From NCBI GenBank assembly GCA_948567375.1, contig OX419759.1, positions 23,103,493 through 23,167,492 of the forward strand: DNA of 64,000 nucleotides, given 5' to 3'. A program made the position numbers and the translations under genes. Below, one piece after another: positions 21,193 through 31,366 of this stretch; the first letter of the stretch is position 1; every line of letters begins with the position of its first letter. The DNA comes from Lunularia cruciata (taxonomy: Eukaryota; Streptophyta; Marchantiopsida; Lunulariales; Lunulariaceae). A model generated the notes under the pieces. It was not told where the DNA came from. It was given only the letters and a program-made list of their open reading frames with translations, and searched no databases.

Positions 21193-22256
21193 ACAAGGTA
21201 TTTGAACCTTTCATTGGGAAATTTGTGAGAGACTTCATTGATGACTTTCGTGTCTATGGAAGCAAGGAGGAGCACTTTGAGCACCTAATCAAAGTCTTAT
21301 AACGCTTGGATGAGGCAAATGCATCACTTAACCCAAAGAAGTGCATTTTTGGATGTGAAGAAGGTCTACTTTTGGGGCACATCATCTCCAAGGATGGAAT
21401 AGCAGTTGATCTTGAGAAGGTGAGGAAAATCTTAGACCTTCCATTCCCTTCAAGCTTGACAAAGTTATGCCAATTCTTGGGGATGGTTGGATACTATAGG
21501 AGGTTCATCTTCTCATTTTCCAACAAGGCTTATGCATTGACCATCTACATGAAGAAGGGTGTAGATTACATGGTGATTTTGGAGGACAAGGAGGCTCTCA
21601 AAGCTTTTGAGGAGCTCAAGCAATCCCTTGTTGTAGCTCCAATTCTTGCTAAACCTGATTGGAGTAAGCCTTTCATTCTCTACACTGATGCTTCTAATGT
21701 AGCTATAGGATGCACTCTTAGTCAATTAGACCAAGATGGGCATGATCATCCAATAGCTTATGCTAGTAGGGAGATGGTTTCAGCAAAGAAGAACTACTCT
21801 ATCACGGAGAGAGAAGGGTTGGCATTGATCTTTGGTCTCAAGAAGTTTAGACACTACTTGATTGGAGGGAAAGCCACCATTGTCACGGATCACAAGGCTT
21901 TGAAGTACATCTTCAACAAGCCTAATGTTGAAGGGAGACTAGCAAGGTGGATGATACTCTTGTCTGAGTATGACTACATCATTGAGGATAGATCAGGAAA
22001 GAAACATGCAAATGTTGATTTGTTATCTAGAGCCTATGATCATGATGGAGATGAGCCAGTGGATGATTCCTTCTCGGATGAGGAGCTCATGACAATCTCA
22101 ATCACTCAAGAGGTTCCAATGGAGTACAAGGAGATTGTGGATTTTGTGACAAAAGGTAACTATCCAGAAGAGATGCATGCTAGGGAGAGGAAGGCCCTTG
22201 TAGCAAGATCTAGACCTTACACAATGGTGGAGGATATCTTTTTCACCAAGGAGTAG
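21176..22256 (+). pseudogene. E4 C-terminal RT and RNase H
   Basis: The frame reads FQRFMNKVFEPFIGKF, the catalytic FIDDF (21234-21248), then a TAA at 21300-21302 where a Gln codon is expected, then LNPKKCIFGCEEGLLLGHII, FLGMVGYYRRFI. RNase H follows: LYTDASNVAIGCTLSQ (first Asp), ITEREGLALIFGLKKFRHYL (Glu), VTDHKALKYIF (Asp) and HANVDLLSR (last Asp). All catalytic residues of RT palm and RNase H are present. The end at 22254-22256 (TAG) comes with a second frameshift into the integrase frame. Confidence 0.88.
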
Positions 22257-23391
22257 ATGGTCTACTTTGAAGAGCAATGGGTAAGGAAGAGTCTATCCTA
22301 CTCATGAAGGAGTTTCATGAAGGTCTAGTATGTGGAGGACACTTTGCAGGAAAGGCAACTGCTTTCAAGATTTTAGATGCAGGTTACCATTGGAGAGGGA
22401 TTTTCAAGGATTGTCTTGATTATTGCAAAACTTGTCATGTTTGTCAAGCTTTTGCTAGAAAGTCTACATCCATTCCACCACTTAGATCAATTCCATTGCT
22501 AGGACCTTTTGAGAAGTGGGGAATTGATTATGTAGGTCCTCTCAATAGAACCCCAAGGAACAATTGGTACATTGTGGTAGTTATTGATTACCTTACCAAG
22601 TGGGTTGAGGCTAGACCATTGAGGGACAAGAATGAAGATGAAGTGGGTAGATTTCTTTATGAACGCATTATCACTAGGTTTGGATGCCCTCTGGAGTTGG
22701 TTTTTGATAGAGGAGGAGAGTTTACATGAAGCATTACTACAGCCATGCTATGACATTTCTCTATCACACATAGAGTAACTACATCCTATAAGCCAAATTC
22801 CAATGGCTTGGCAGAGACAACCAATCAGACCTTGTGCATGATGTTGGCCAAAGATGCAGAAATGGAGGGGTCTAAACATCATTAGGACAAGAGGATTCAT
22901 GCAATTTTGTGGGAGTATAGGACAACCATGAAGACTTCCACCGGATATTCTCCATTTCAATTGGTGTATGGTATTGAGTCTACCTTACCTATTCACTTTG
23001 ATCTTCCTACCTTCCAAAGTATTCATAGGAGATTGAAGAAAGCACAAGGAGGTGATGCAGAGAAGTCAAGGAAGGATCAACTCATGGAGTTGGAAGAGGC
23101 AAGAGCAGTTGCTATGGTTCGAGTGGAGCAAGCCCAAAGGAAACAAAAGGAGAGCTATGACAAGAGGCAAGGCAAGAAGAAGGTGGAGACTTTCAAGGAA
23201 GGTGATTGGGTAATGTTTTTTGATTCCATTCAATTCAAGAGAGTGCAAAAGAAGTTTTTGCCTAAGTACTTTGGACCTTTCATAGTGGAGAAGGTGTGGA
23301 GCAATTACACCTATGATCTCAAGGAGTTGGGAGGAAGACACTTTGATAGGATTAACCATGATAAGTTGAAGATGTACCATAGAAGGTAGAG
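22257..23391 (+). pseudogene. E4 integrase
   Basis: From 22277 one frame continues to the stop after HHRR at 23389 with three internal stops (22727, 22751, 22883). Zinc domain: FHEGLVCGGHFAGKATAFKI and CKTCHVCQAF (HHCC). Core: KWGIDYVGPLN (first Asp), ELVFDRGGEFT (second Asp), PNSNGLAETTNQ (Glu), so DDE is intact. The C-terminal part (SPFQLVYGIESTLPI, KFLPKYFGPFIVEKVWSN, HFDRINHDKLKMYHRR) is an integrase SH3-like end without a chromodomain. No env-like frame follows; only 46 bp separate it from the LTR. Confidence 0.88.
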
Positions 23392-23423
23392 AGACCTTCA
23401 CTTTGAGGACAAAGTGAAAACTT

Positions 23424-23437
23424 AGTCCGGGGGTAAA
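23424..23437 (+). other. E4 polypurine tract region
   Basis: tccgggggtaaa directly before the 3' LTR is the position of plus-strand priming. Confidence 0.6.
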
Positions 23438-24129
23438 TGTAATACCCATTTGTGCATGTGTGTGGTATTGTAATATTTAGCTTGGTATTACAAGTACTTA
23501 AGAGATATTATTTATATAGAGATAAAGGATGGTTCTTTATTAGTCATGGTTAGCTAAAGTTAGTCATAGCTAAGATAGAGGGGACCTTACTTTAGAGGGA
23601 GTAGAAAAGATGAGCACCACTATTTTGGATTTTAGTGTATTGACTTGGTATTATTCCTAGGTGTTTGGCTTTGAGGAAAGAGTTGAGAACTCTTGGGCCC
23701 GCAAGCCTTTTTGTTTTGGATTCTTCTTTAGTCCAAGGATAGCCCATGTGAAGGAATCCTTGACTTAGTGGTTGGGTCAAGATAAGACCACATGCTTAGG
23801 GGAATATGCCCATGTGAATAGATATTCCTTTTTACTTTTTGACTTTACTTGACTTTTAGTCTAATAACTTGAGTTACTACGGTAATTAGTAACTTTGGTA
23901 TGTAACTATTTCACAAGTATATAAACAAGGGGTGAGGAGGTACTCATCATCCTTTCATTTGCAACTATCTCTCTCTCATTGAGTTCTCTAGTGAGCAATG
24001 TCTTGAGTCTTGGAGTGTTAGAATTGGAGGAGTATGATGGAGTTGGGGTTCCTTGCCTTCTTAGTCCATGGTGCGCTACCATAATAGCCATCAGAGGTTC
24101 ATCCTGAGTGAGAGATAGGCCGGCTCACA
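23438..24129 (+). mobile_element. E4 3' LTR (692 bp)
   Basis: Begins tgtaatacccattt and ends gctcaca. TATA box tatataaa near 23918-23925. Same length as the 5' LTR, mostly transition differences. Confidence 0.93.
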
Positions 24130-25496
24130 ATACTGCAGGGCTATCTCCTCTAGAATTCCCAAAGAACTCCATTGTGATAAAGTAACCGCAATCGCAAAGT
24201 GCAATAGTAAACCAAAACCACAAATTGCAACCGCAAGTACCCCACCAAGTGCCAACACCATCAAGTGCCGATACCAACTAAGCACCACCCACTAATGTAA
24301 CTCTAATGAAGATAACTACACTAAGGAAAGAGCAACGTATAACTTGCCATCACAACACGCACTCTCATGGTCTGCAGGTCATCACTTCCTACCTCATCGG
24401 AGAGAAAAAAAGATAGTTTGACTGGTCATCACTCTAGCTTCACTATCAAGAGCACACCAGAGCACCAACGCTCAAAAGTCATGTCACCTCACACAAACAT
24501 GGTGCACAAACAAGAAGCAAAGAATGGAGAAGGTCCAATCACAAGAAATCTAAACAAAACCCTCCATCTCATGAAACCACACGGGATTGACTCTACAACC
24601 ATTTGGCATTTGACATAAGAGAAGTTCGTATTTAAGTCCTAAGCTACCAGGATCACCAAGAATGGGATCAAACTGCCTCTCCTAGCCAAAGCTACAAGTG
24701 TATAGATAATAGTGGCACAATCACTAGGATAACAAGTGAGGGTGTACCAGTTGGCTAGAGCAACAATCTAGGAACAAGAGATATAGGGGTCAAACACTAT
24801 TGCGCACAATCTAGCAAGATGGGCAGATTTTGCCAACCAATGACCAAGATCTACTCTTAACTAGCTAACCTCACGCCAGCAAGCTGGCCCTTCTAGGCCT
24901 TTGTAGCCTCTCATAGCCCACATCCACATCCCTTGAAGCCTCTAAACACCAAAATTCAGCCAAATGAGGTCTTTCTTCTTACCACTTCAAACCTCCTCCA
25001 AAATTTGGCAAAACTCCTCCAAACTTGCAAAACTCCTCCAAATCTGGCCAAAATTTGATGTAAAATCCAACCAAAATCTGATGTAAAATCTGACATAAAC
25101 CCTAAAGTTGGCTGACTGCCAAATCCCTTGTTAACTTTTCACTCAAGCCAAATTGAAAACACAAGTTTCTCCAAATCACAAATTCACGAGAATAGCTTCA
25201 CAACTCTACCTTCAATTTTACTTTTTGAGCCCAACTCGCAACAAATTGGTCCTACCTTCACCTCTTGAGCTCAAAATCACAACCACTGCTCCAAATTTGC
25301 TCCTTCTATACTCAAAAATTGGCCAACACTTTTGCACACCATTTGCCTTATTGCCAAATCTCCATCAAGCAACAAGCTTCTGCACACCAGGAAAAAACCA
25401 AACTTCAATCGAGCTACCAACGATCCACTAAGCTTGGAGATACCACCAACACTCAAAGTTCCTACACCCAATTTCCCCTTGCTTTCACTTCTTTGA
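24130..25496 (-). other. Remaining 5' internal part of E3, no recognisable domain
   Basis: Lies between E4 and the E3 5' LTR core. It contains short tandem echoes (ctcctccaaa/caaaactcctccaaa at 25010-25045, ctgatgtaaaatc at 25077-25095) and minor open frames without domain motifs. No primer site is adjacent to 25497. It is too short for gag, protease and half of RT, so E3 has lost most of its 5' half. Confidence 0.5.
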
Positions 25497-25950
25497 TGTA
25501 ATCAGTTTGTTTACCACTTGCAACTCGAATCAACTCAGATCAGTACTTGTCATGTCACTCTATAAACTGCCAATAATTGGGCATTGATTATAGTCAAGCC
25601 ACACCCACTCTAGCTAAGAGAATCCAGGTGATGCTCACCGGTCTTTGTCCACCATAGCCCAAGAACTCGAAGGCTCAACATCAGAGAAGTGAGCTCTCTG
25701 GAGCTGCACTTTGAAAGTATACCCTCTGGACTCAAGCTAGGTCTGAAACCCTAATGGTCCCGCTGACGGTACACTTGACGGTGCAAATGGTGCAAAGTGA
25801 CAATGGGTTCCACTGTGAAGTCAGTACCTTGAACACAAAATCTGACCGTTGGAAAGTAGTCTCTAAGAAACTGCTGAAATAACTCTAACTACTATCACTA
25901 GAACTCTAGTGTCCAAGCAATCTAGATTTGACACTACAAATAGCATGACA
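25497..25950 (-). mobile_element. E3 5' LTR core (454 bp)
   Basis: Begins tgtaatcag and ends catgaca on the plus strand; aligned throughout with 12876-13328. Beyond its left end the sequence does not resemble the 105-bp repeat seen next to the left LTR. Confidence 0.85.
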
Positions 25951-26112
25951 AACGGCTCGAGGAAGCTTCTTGAGAAGCTTCTCAAGGGCTTTGTATGCTA
26001 CCTATAATACCAAAGCCAAAGCTCATGCTAAAAATTTGGAGTTTTCCCTCATTCAAGCGTCCCAATGTGAGCTCCCATTCTCCTATTTCTCTCCTTGGTC
26101 TTAGTCTTTACA
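25951..26112 (+). mobile_element. E2 3' LTR, right half
   Basis: From aacggctcgagg to tctttaca it matches 7551-7712 of the E2 5' LTR, including heat-shock-type GAAgcTTCttgaGAAgcTTC and the TATA position (here tataata). Followed directly by the tgctt target duplication and E1 integrase. Confidence 0.92.
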
Positions 26113-26910
26113 TGCTTTATGCCTTTTTCAACATCCACCATACCAATTGGGATGAATGTCTTGCCGTTGTGGAGTTTGCATACAATAATTCCAAACATGC
26201 AAGCACCGAATTCTCTCCTTTCTTCCTCAATTTTGGCCAAGATCCACTTGTTCTAGATTCCCTTCTTGCTCATCCTCCATCTCATGTCCCTCATACTTCC
26301 ACCTTCTTGATCACCATATCCTAATCCCTCCAACAAGCTAAATCTCATCTCCTTGTTGCTCAAAATTGGTAGAAACAATATGCAGACCACCATTATTGTC
26401 ATCTCACCTTTCAAGTATATGATAAGGTCATGCTCTCCTTTAGTAACCTACCCTTCCCACTGGATATCCAAGTTTGTAAACTCACCCCTAATTGGATAAG
26501 ACCCTTTGATGTCACCCAAATTATCTCTCTTGTTGCTTATTGACTTGCCTTGCCTTATCCTATACGCATCTACCTTGTCTTTCATGTTTCCAAGTTTTGT
26601 CCTAACCTTTTGTCCTAACCCATTTTATTTTTCCTCTTGTGTCCAACCTCCTCCTCCTCCTCCTCCTCCTCCTCCTCCTCCCGTCCCTGTCAATGATCAT
26701 GAGGAGTACAAAGTTGATTGTATCCTTGCACGTCGCCACATTCAATGAGGCCGCTTATAACATATGGAGTACAAGATCCTTTGGCAAGGGTATCTCCTTC
26801 ATGATGCCAAATGGGAACCTCTTTCTCATATCCAAAATGCACAAATGGCCATTTAGGAGTTTGAAGCTTCAATGGCAAGGAGGACGTCACCAACTAGCGG
26901 TGGGGAAATA
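26113..26910 (+). pseudogene. E1 integrase C-terminus and chromodomain (decayed)
   Basis: Resumes E1 after E2: NIHHTNWDECLAVVEFAYNN (26128-26190), then FSPFFLNFGQDPLV, the SH3-like region around 26400-26600, a proline hinge expanded by a (cct)n run (26645-26682), and a chromodomain: DHEEYKVDCILARRHIQ, frameshift, LWQGYLLHDAKWEPLSHIQ and a stop near 26854. The expected aromatic cage Trp of WEP is present. tagcggtggggaaata before 26911 is the polypurine tract. Confidence 0.85.
26645..26682 (+). repeat. (cct)n microsatellite in chromovirus proline hinge
   Basis: About eleven to twelve cct/ctc units encode a poly-Pro or poly-Leu stretch depending on frame, against four or five in E2 at 12251-12265. 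Confidence 0.9.
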
Positions 26911-26953
26911 TGGAACAATATGGAGTTTAGCAATGAAGTTAGTTAGGGCTAAT
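26911..26953 (+). mobile_element. E1 3' LTR, first 43 bp
   Basis: tggaacaatatggagtttag (tg start, one change from E2's tgtaac) follows the polypurine tract; the LTR is cut by E5 and continues at 33554. Confidence 0.85.
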
Positions 26954-27684
26954 TGTAATACCAAGAGCTAGCCATATGATCTAGATGTGAATTTTTTTTG
27001 GCAACATCTAGAATGATGTTATACATGATGGTCAAAATAGATTAGATAGAAGAATCACTAAAAGAGTACTTCTATTAATAGAGCAAAAATCAAAATAAAT
27101 TTGAGAACCTTAGAATGAATAGCTAGACATATGATTCAAAGGTGAGAATTGGTTTGGTAATATCTGGAAGGATGTTACACATGATGGACTAAACAGATCA
27201 GAAAGAAGTATCCCCAAAAGGAGACTTTTACTAATAGAGGATGAACCAAAATCTCTGAAGATGCCTTCAAATTTTGAAGGTCTAAACAAATGAATTAGAC
27301 CTCAAAAATGTACAAATACCCCTCTCAACAAAGGAAAGGCTGGCCTTCCCTCTCCCTGGTTTGTCTCATTAAGAGCTTTCCAATGGTACCTTACCCACGT
27401 GATTCTAAGATTCCTATAGGAAGATTCCCTAAAAGATTCCCTCTGGTCAAAGCTTGTTTGACCAACCAGATAAGACCTAGACCAACATGTCACCCATCCA
27501 AGTAAGTAGTACAAGGGCGGAGCTTGCTGAAATGTCACCTATCTATGTGCCTAATCCTATGGTGTGCTTCCTTGGAGGAGATCCTCTTTGTCTATATAAT
27601 AAAGAGAAGGTGCTCCTTTGGAGCATCGAATGTTTGTGTGTATAATATGTGTTTTCTCTCTTCTCTTGTCCTTGGAGTATTATA
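26954..27684 (+). mobile_element. E5 5' LTR (731 bp)
   Basis: Begins tgtaataccaagagctag and ends tattata (mutated from tattaca). TATA box tatataat near 27592-27599. Confidence 0.92.
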
Positions 27685-27701
27685 ATGGTATCAGAGTGAG
27701 T
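27685..27701 (+). other. E5 primer binding site (initiator tRNA-Met type)
   Basis: TGGTATCAGAGTGAG at 27686-27700, one base after the LTR. Confidence 0.9.
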
Positions 27702-29300
27702 GTTTTAGTCCAAGAGAGTGGATCACCCCTCTTGGAAGAACACGAACTACTGAAATTAGGTAATTTGAGGTGTAGAACATGGAGTAATTGCTAGATTTAG
27801 GAATGACTTTAGAGAGCGGAGGGGATGGATGCACCAGGAGGACAATTTCATGCACCTAGCTTTCCATTCTCAAATCCATTCCACATCAGGTTATGTACAT
27901 CTAGCATGAGCAAATGAAAGTATCACTAGTTTATCACTTTAGTGCAGAATTCATGGATAGGGTGATGAACTCACCAAACCTGGTGATTCTACCTATGGTG
28001 ATATATGATAGAGAGTGGGATTTAACAATCTACATTCTATTATGATGATATAGATGTGAATGTCCCAAATCCTCTCCCTTTCAACACTCAAGTAGAAATC
28101 CATTATGTAGTGAGACCGAAAGTGATGTTTAGAGATTTTGTGGTTAGAATTTTGGTGAGGAGTATTATCAACGAGTGATAGCTTATGAGGTCCCAATGGT
28201 AGTTCCGATAGTTTGTGCACCTTCCAGAGTGATCATATTGACTCTGTATTGAAATAGACATTAGCAATTGAGTGTTGTAGGAACCATGGATCTGTAATTG
28301 CAAGAGTTGGTGCAAGGAATGTTGAATGAATCTTGAGAGATTAAGATGACCATGGAGACATTACAAAGTCAAGTGTAGAACCTTAGGAACAATCAAGCTA
28401 TGCAAGAAGAAGAGTCGTCTCAAAACCTTGTTCCTACGACTTAAGTACTTGGAGAGGTACCTGTGCCTATGAACCCTATTGACGATGAAGAAGACATTGC
28501 TACTCCAGATGAAGAAGACATGCAACATTGAGCCTTACAAGGGGTAGCGTACGATGGGAGTAGTGGAAAATTGGATCTCAAAAATGAATCAATATTTCCA
28601 ATTGGTCTCAACAGAGATCACGGAGCGTGTTGCATGCATGTTTGCATGTAGGTACTTGACCAATAAAGCCCTCACATGGTATGATGCTTGGGAACAATCC
28701 ATGTTGGCAAAGAGAAGGTCACGTGGACAGCAATGCAAGAAGGATTGCTGAAGAATTTCCAATTGGTGGATTCTGTGCAAATGGCTCAAACCCGACTATG
28801 AGGATTGAGATAGAAGAACAATGTACAAGAGTATGTGGAGAAATTTCTAGATCTACAAGTTGCAATAACCAACATGAGTTCAATAAAAGCTCTCGACAAT
28901 TTCAAACAAGGGTTGAAGGAGTGGATTCGCCAAGAAGTCATGGTGCAAAATCCTTGTACAGTATTTGAAGCCATTGTTTGTGCGCAAAGAATAGTAGAAA
29001 CATTAGGTGGAGGTGAAGGAGTAGTTCCACCTCAACATTATCAGGAAAAAATGCCACACATGGGTGGACCAATACCGGGGAATTGGGCAACCTTTGATTT
29101 TGAGATCGAGGAGCATGACTGCTTCAAGGAGAGCGGAGATGGGTAGAAGAATGAAGACATGGAGTCCCACAAGGAGAAGGAACTCAAGGAGAACAACACC
29201 ATTGTTATACTTGTGGTTGTATTGGGCATATATCTATCAACTATCGCACTTGTTTCCCTCAACCTTTGTATAGGCGATCTTTGAACAACATGGAGAAGCA
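27702..29300 (+). pseudogene. E5 leader and gag (decayed)
   Basis: Gag sequence is spread over three frames: 28554-28751 (NWISKMNQYFQLVSTEITER, AFRYLTNKALTWYD-like), and 28835-29146 (NMSSIKALDNFKQGLKEWIR, ETLGGGEGVVPPQHYQEKMP). The zinc knuckle at 29203-29244 keeps C-x2-C-x4-H but its last Cys is Tyr (tat at 29242). The leader 27702-28550 contains early gag in pieces, with many stops. Function in life would be RNA packaging. Confidence 0.75.
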
Positions 29301-29417
29301 CATTGAAGAGGAGGAGGTTGAAATCACTTTGGAAAATGAAGATCACTAGTAAATGTACCTCATGGCCTTATTGGCTCAATAAGGAAGCAGAGAAGCAAGG
29401 GAAGGAAGAAGACTAAA

Positions 29418-29786
29418 GTGCAAAGATCCCAAAAGGCAACCTCACAATTGATTGTCGTGAATGGAATCCTAGAAGGCAATCAAGTGAGAGTATTAATAGA
29501 TCCGAGAGCAACAAAGAATTTCTTGTCTCGCTCTGTTGCAACAAGATTAGGAATGGATCTAGAAAGAGATGGGAGTGAAGAAGTAGAGTTACCTAATGGG
29601 CAAACAAAGAGAATTGAATCGTTACCTAGACGGGTAACACTCTTTGTAGAAGAATATCAAAAAGCAATTGAGTGGCGAGTGATACAATTAGCTCGTTATG
29701 ATGCAATCTTAGGCATGCCATGGATGGAGCATTACAACCCTATGGTAGATTGGAGGAAGAAAGTAGTGAGAACCCACCAAACCTAA
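29418..29786 (+). pseudogene. E5 aspartic protease
   Basis: The open stretch reads SQLIVVNGILEGNQVRVLID with active-site Asp followed by Pro-Arg instead of Ser-Gly, then ATKNFLSRSVATRLGMDLER, and YDAILGMPWMEHYNPMVDWR, the conserved end of Gypsy proteases. The altered triad should be inactive. A telomere-type repeat follows immediately downstream. Confidence 0.85.
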
Positions 29787-29810
29787 ACCCTAAACCCTAA
29801 ACCCACCAAT
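29771..29810 (+). repeat. Short interstitial telomere-type repeat with flanking 9-bp duplication
   Basis: cctaaaccctaaaccctaaaccc (three CCCTAAA units of the plant telomere) at about 29782-29804 is bracketed by acccaccaa on both sides (29772-29780 and 29801-29809). Confidence 0.85.
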
Positions 29811-29899
29811 GGTCAATCATTGGGGTTAAAGAAAAATCACACAAGCAAGAATTGCCTCTATATGTCATAGGGACGGAAACTATCTTTAAGACCAATAGA

Positions 29900-30862
29900 T
29901 GTTTCATGGGTCTAATAAGAGAAGTCTAGAGTGCACAACTTGATGGAAGAATTCCTAAAAAATTGAAGGATGTGGTGGATGAGTTTCAAAATGTCTTTCC
30001 CAATGATCTACCCTCAGGATTACCACCAAAAAGGAGAGTAGATCATAAAATTGAGACACTCCTAAGGAAGACACCTCCTTGTAAGGCCCCATATTGCCTA
30101 TCACCTCATGAGTTGGAGGAGTGTAAGACTCAAATTGAGGAGATGTTGTAGAAAAGGTTCATCCAACCTAGCATATACCATATGGTGCTCTTCTCTTGTT
30201 TGTGAAGAAGAAAGATGGTACAATGCGCATGTGCATTGACTATCGGGGTCTCAATCAGCAAACAATGAAGAACAAATACTCCTTACCTCACATGGATGAC
30301 CTGTTTGATTAACTCCATGGAGCGAGATACTTCACCAAATTGAACTTGTGGAGCGGTTACAATCAAATCCAAATTGTAAAGGAGGATGTGTACAAAACTA
30401 CCTTTTGAACCAAGTATGGCCACTTCGAGTATCTTGTGATGCCTTTTGGCCTCACCAATGCACTTGCCACTTTCATGAGTCTAATGAATGACATATTTCA
30501 TCCATATTTGGATAAGTTTGTTATTGTCTTCTTGGATGATATCTTAGTAGTATATAGTATATCTTAGAACACAAAGAATATCTACAAGAGGTCCTCTAGA
30601 TTCTAAGACAGAATCAATTGTATGCCAAAATCTCAAAGTGCAAGTTTGGCAAGTCTTAAGTAGACTACTTGGGGCATAGAGTAAGTGAAAAGGGCATTCA
30701 AGTATTGATAGATAAAATAGACATCATTCAAAAATGGAGTGCCCCAAAAGATAAGATTCAACTCAAGAGCTTCTTGGGGTTGATAGGATTTTATCGTAGA
30801 TTTGTCAAGAACTTCTCCAAGGTTGCATAGCCTTTAATGGCACTACTTGGCAAGGAGAAGAA
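29900..30862 (+). pseudogene. E5 reverse transcriptase (decayed)
   Basis: Starts DVVDEFQNVFPNDLPSGLPP (29963 on), YCLSPHELEECKTQIEEML then a stop, [17 protein letters not shown]-type sequence near 30223-30270 in a shifted frame, VMPFGLTNA near 30437-30463, and the catalytic VFLDDILV near 30527-30550. The thumb region IGFYRRFVKNFSKVA lies near 30783-30827. Multiple stops replace Gln, Trp and Arg codons. The Asp pair of the active site is conserved. Confidence 0.85.
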
Positions 30863-31366
30863 GTGGACATGGGAAACCGCACAAAGTCGGCCTTTCAAGA
30901 ATTGAAGACCGCCTTGCTACATGCACCAATCTTGAAGTGGTATGACCCAAAATGTCAAATCAAGTTGGCTATAGATGCATCAAGGGTAGCAATAGGAGTA
31001 GTCCTACAACAAGAGTGGCATGACAAATTGCATCCAATTGCATATTTCTCTCAAAATTTGTTATCAGTAGAGTGCAACTACCATAGCACAAAACGAGAAG
31101 AGCTGGCCATCATTCTAGCAACCAAGCATTGGAAGCACTATCTGGGTGAGAGGGCATTTGTAGTAAAGACAGACCACAAACCTCTAGTCTACCTCGAGAC
31201 ACAAAAGGATCTATCTTGTTGCCAAATTTGGTGGGCAGAGTGGCAACAACGCTTCAACATGACAATCATCTACGTGGAAGGTAAGAAGCAACTTGCAGAT
31301 GCATTCACCCGCATGCCAACAACAAACAACTTGGTGACAAAGGTTAAGATTAACCTTGAATTCTAG
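30863..31366 (+). pseudogene. E5 RNase H (open, 167 codons)
   Basis: One uninterrupted frame reads FQELKTALLHAPILKWYDPK, LAIDASRVAIGVVLQQEW (first Asp), YHSTKREELAIILATKHWKH (Glu), VKTDHKPLVYLETQK (Asp) and QLADAFTRMP (last Asp). It is the best preserved part of E5 pol. It sits between RT and integrase in the same polyprotein. Confidence 0.88.

Larger units (their letters stand above)
16303..24129 (+). mobile_element. E4: youngest-looking Ty3/Gypsy element (7.8 kb)
   Basis: Two 692-bp LTRs (16303-16994 and 23438-24129) differ at roughly 25-30 positions by eye, about 4%. Between them lie a tRNA-Asp-type primer site, a 1.5-kb leader, gag, protease, RT, RNase H and integrase in plus orientation, and a polypurine tract. 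RT motifs (DGYSGYNQI, FIDDF, LLLGHIISKDGI) and the absence of a chromodomain place it with non-chromovirus plant Gypsy lineages (Tat/Athila-like). Flanking bases tggtc and atact do not form a target duplication. Two frameshifts and about seven stops inactivate pol. Confidence 0.92.
12770..25950 (-). mobile_element. E3: minus-strand Gypsy element with PHD-like segment, split by E4
   Basis: Two LTR cores (12876-13328 and 25497-25950) in the same orientation flank a minus-strand pol: RT (15738-16302), RNase H (14963-15589), integrase (14311-14947) and a PHD-like segment (13591-13827). E2 LTR sequence continues across the element, so it is an insertion. No clean target duplication is visible: left flank ends taagaaag, right flank starts aacggctc. 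Gag, protease and the first part of RT are missing; only 1.37 kb (24130-25496) separates E4 from the right LTR, so the 5' half has been deleted. Confidence 0.82.
7319..26112 (+). mobile_element. E2: chromovirus of the E1 family, inserted in E1 integrase
   Basis: 5' LTR 7319-7712 (tgtaac...tttaca), tRNA-Met-type primer site, gag, protease, RT, RNase H, integrase, chromodomain, and a 3' LTR split into 12496-12769 and 25951-26112 by E3. The 5-bp target duplication tgctt is perfect (7314-7318 and 26113-26117), and E1 integrase coding sequence is continuous across it. Reading frames are long but carry many stops. Without E3 the element is about 5.6 kb. Confidence 0.92.

Noticed and set aside
22907-23389. 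Separate gene of 160 codons
   Set aside because: It is the in-frame C-terminus of E4 integrase after a TAG at 22883.
25153-25501. Overlapping frames near the E3 5' LTR
   Set aside because: Ser/Thr/Leu-rich frames in several phases, no gag or other motif; treated as decayed E3 leader.
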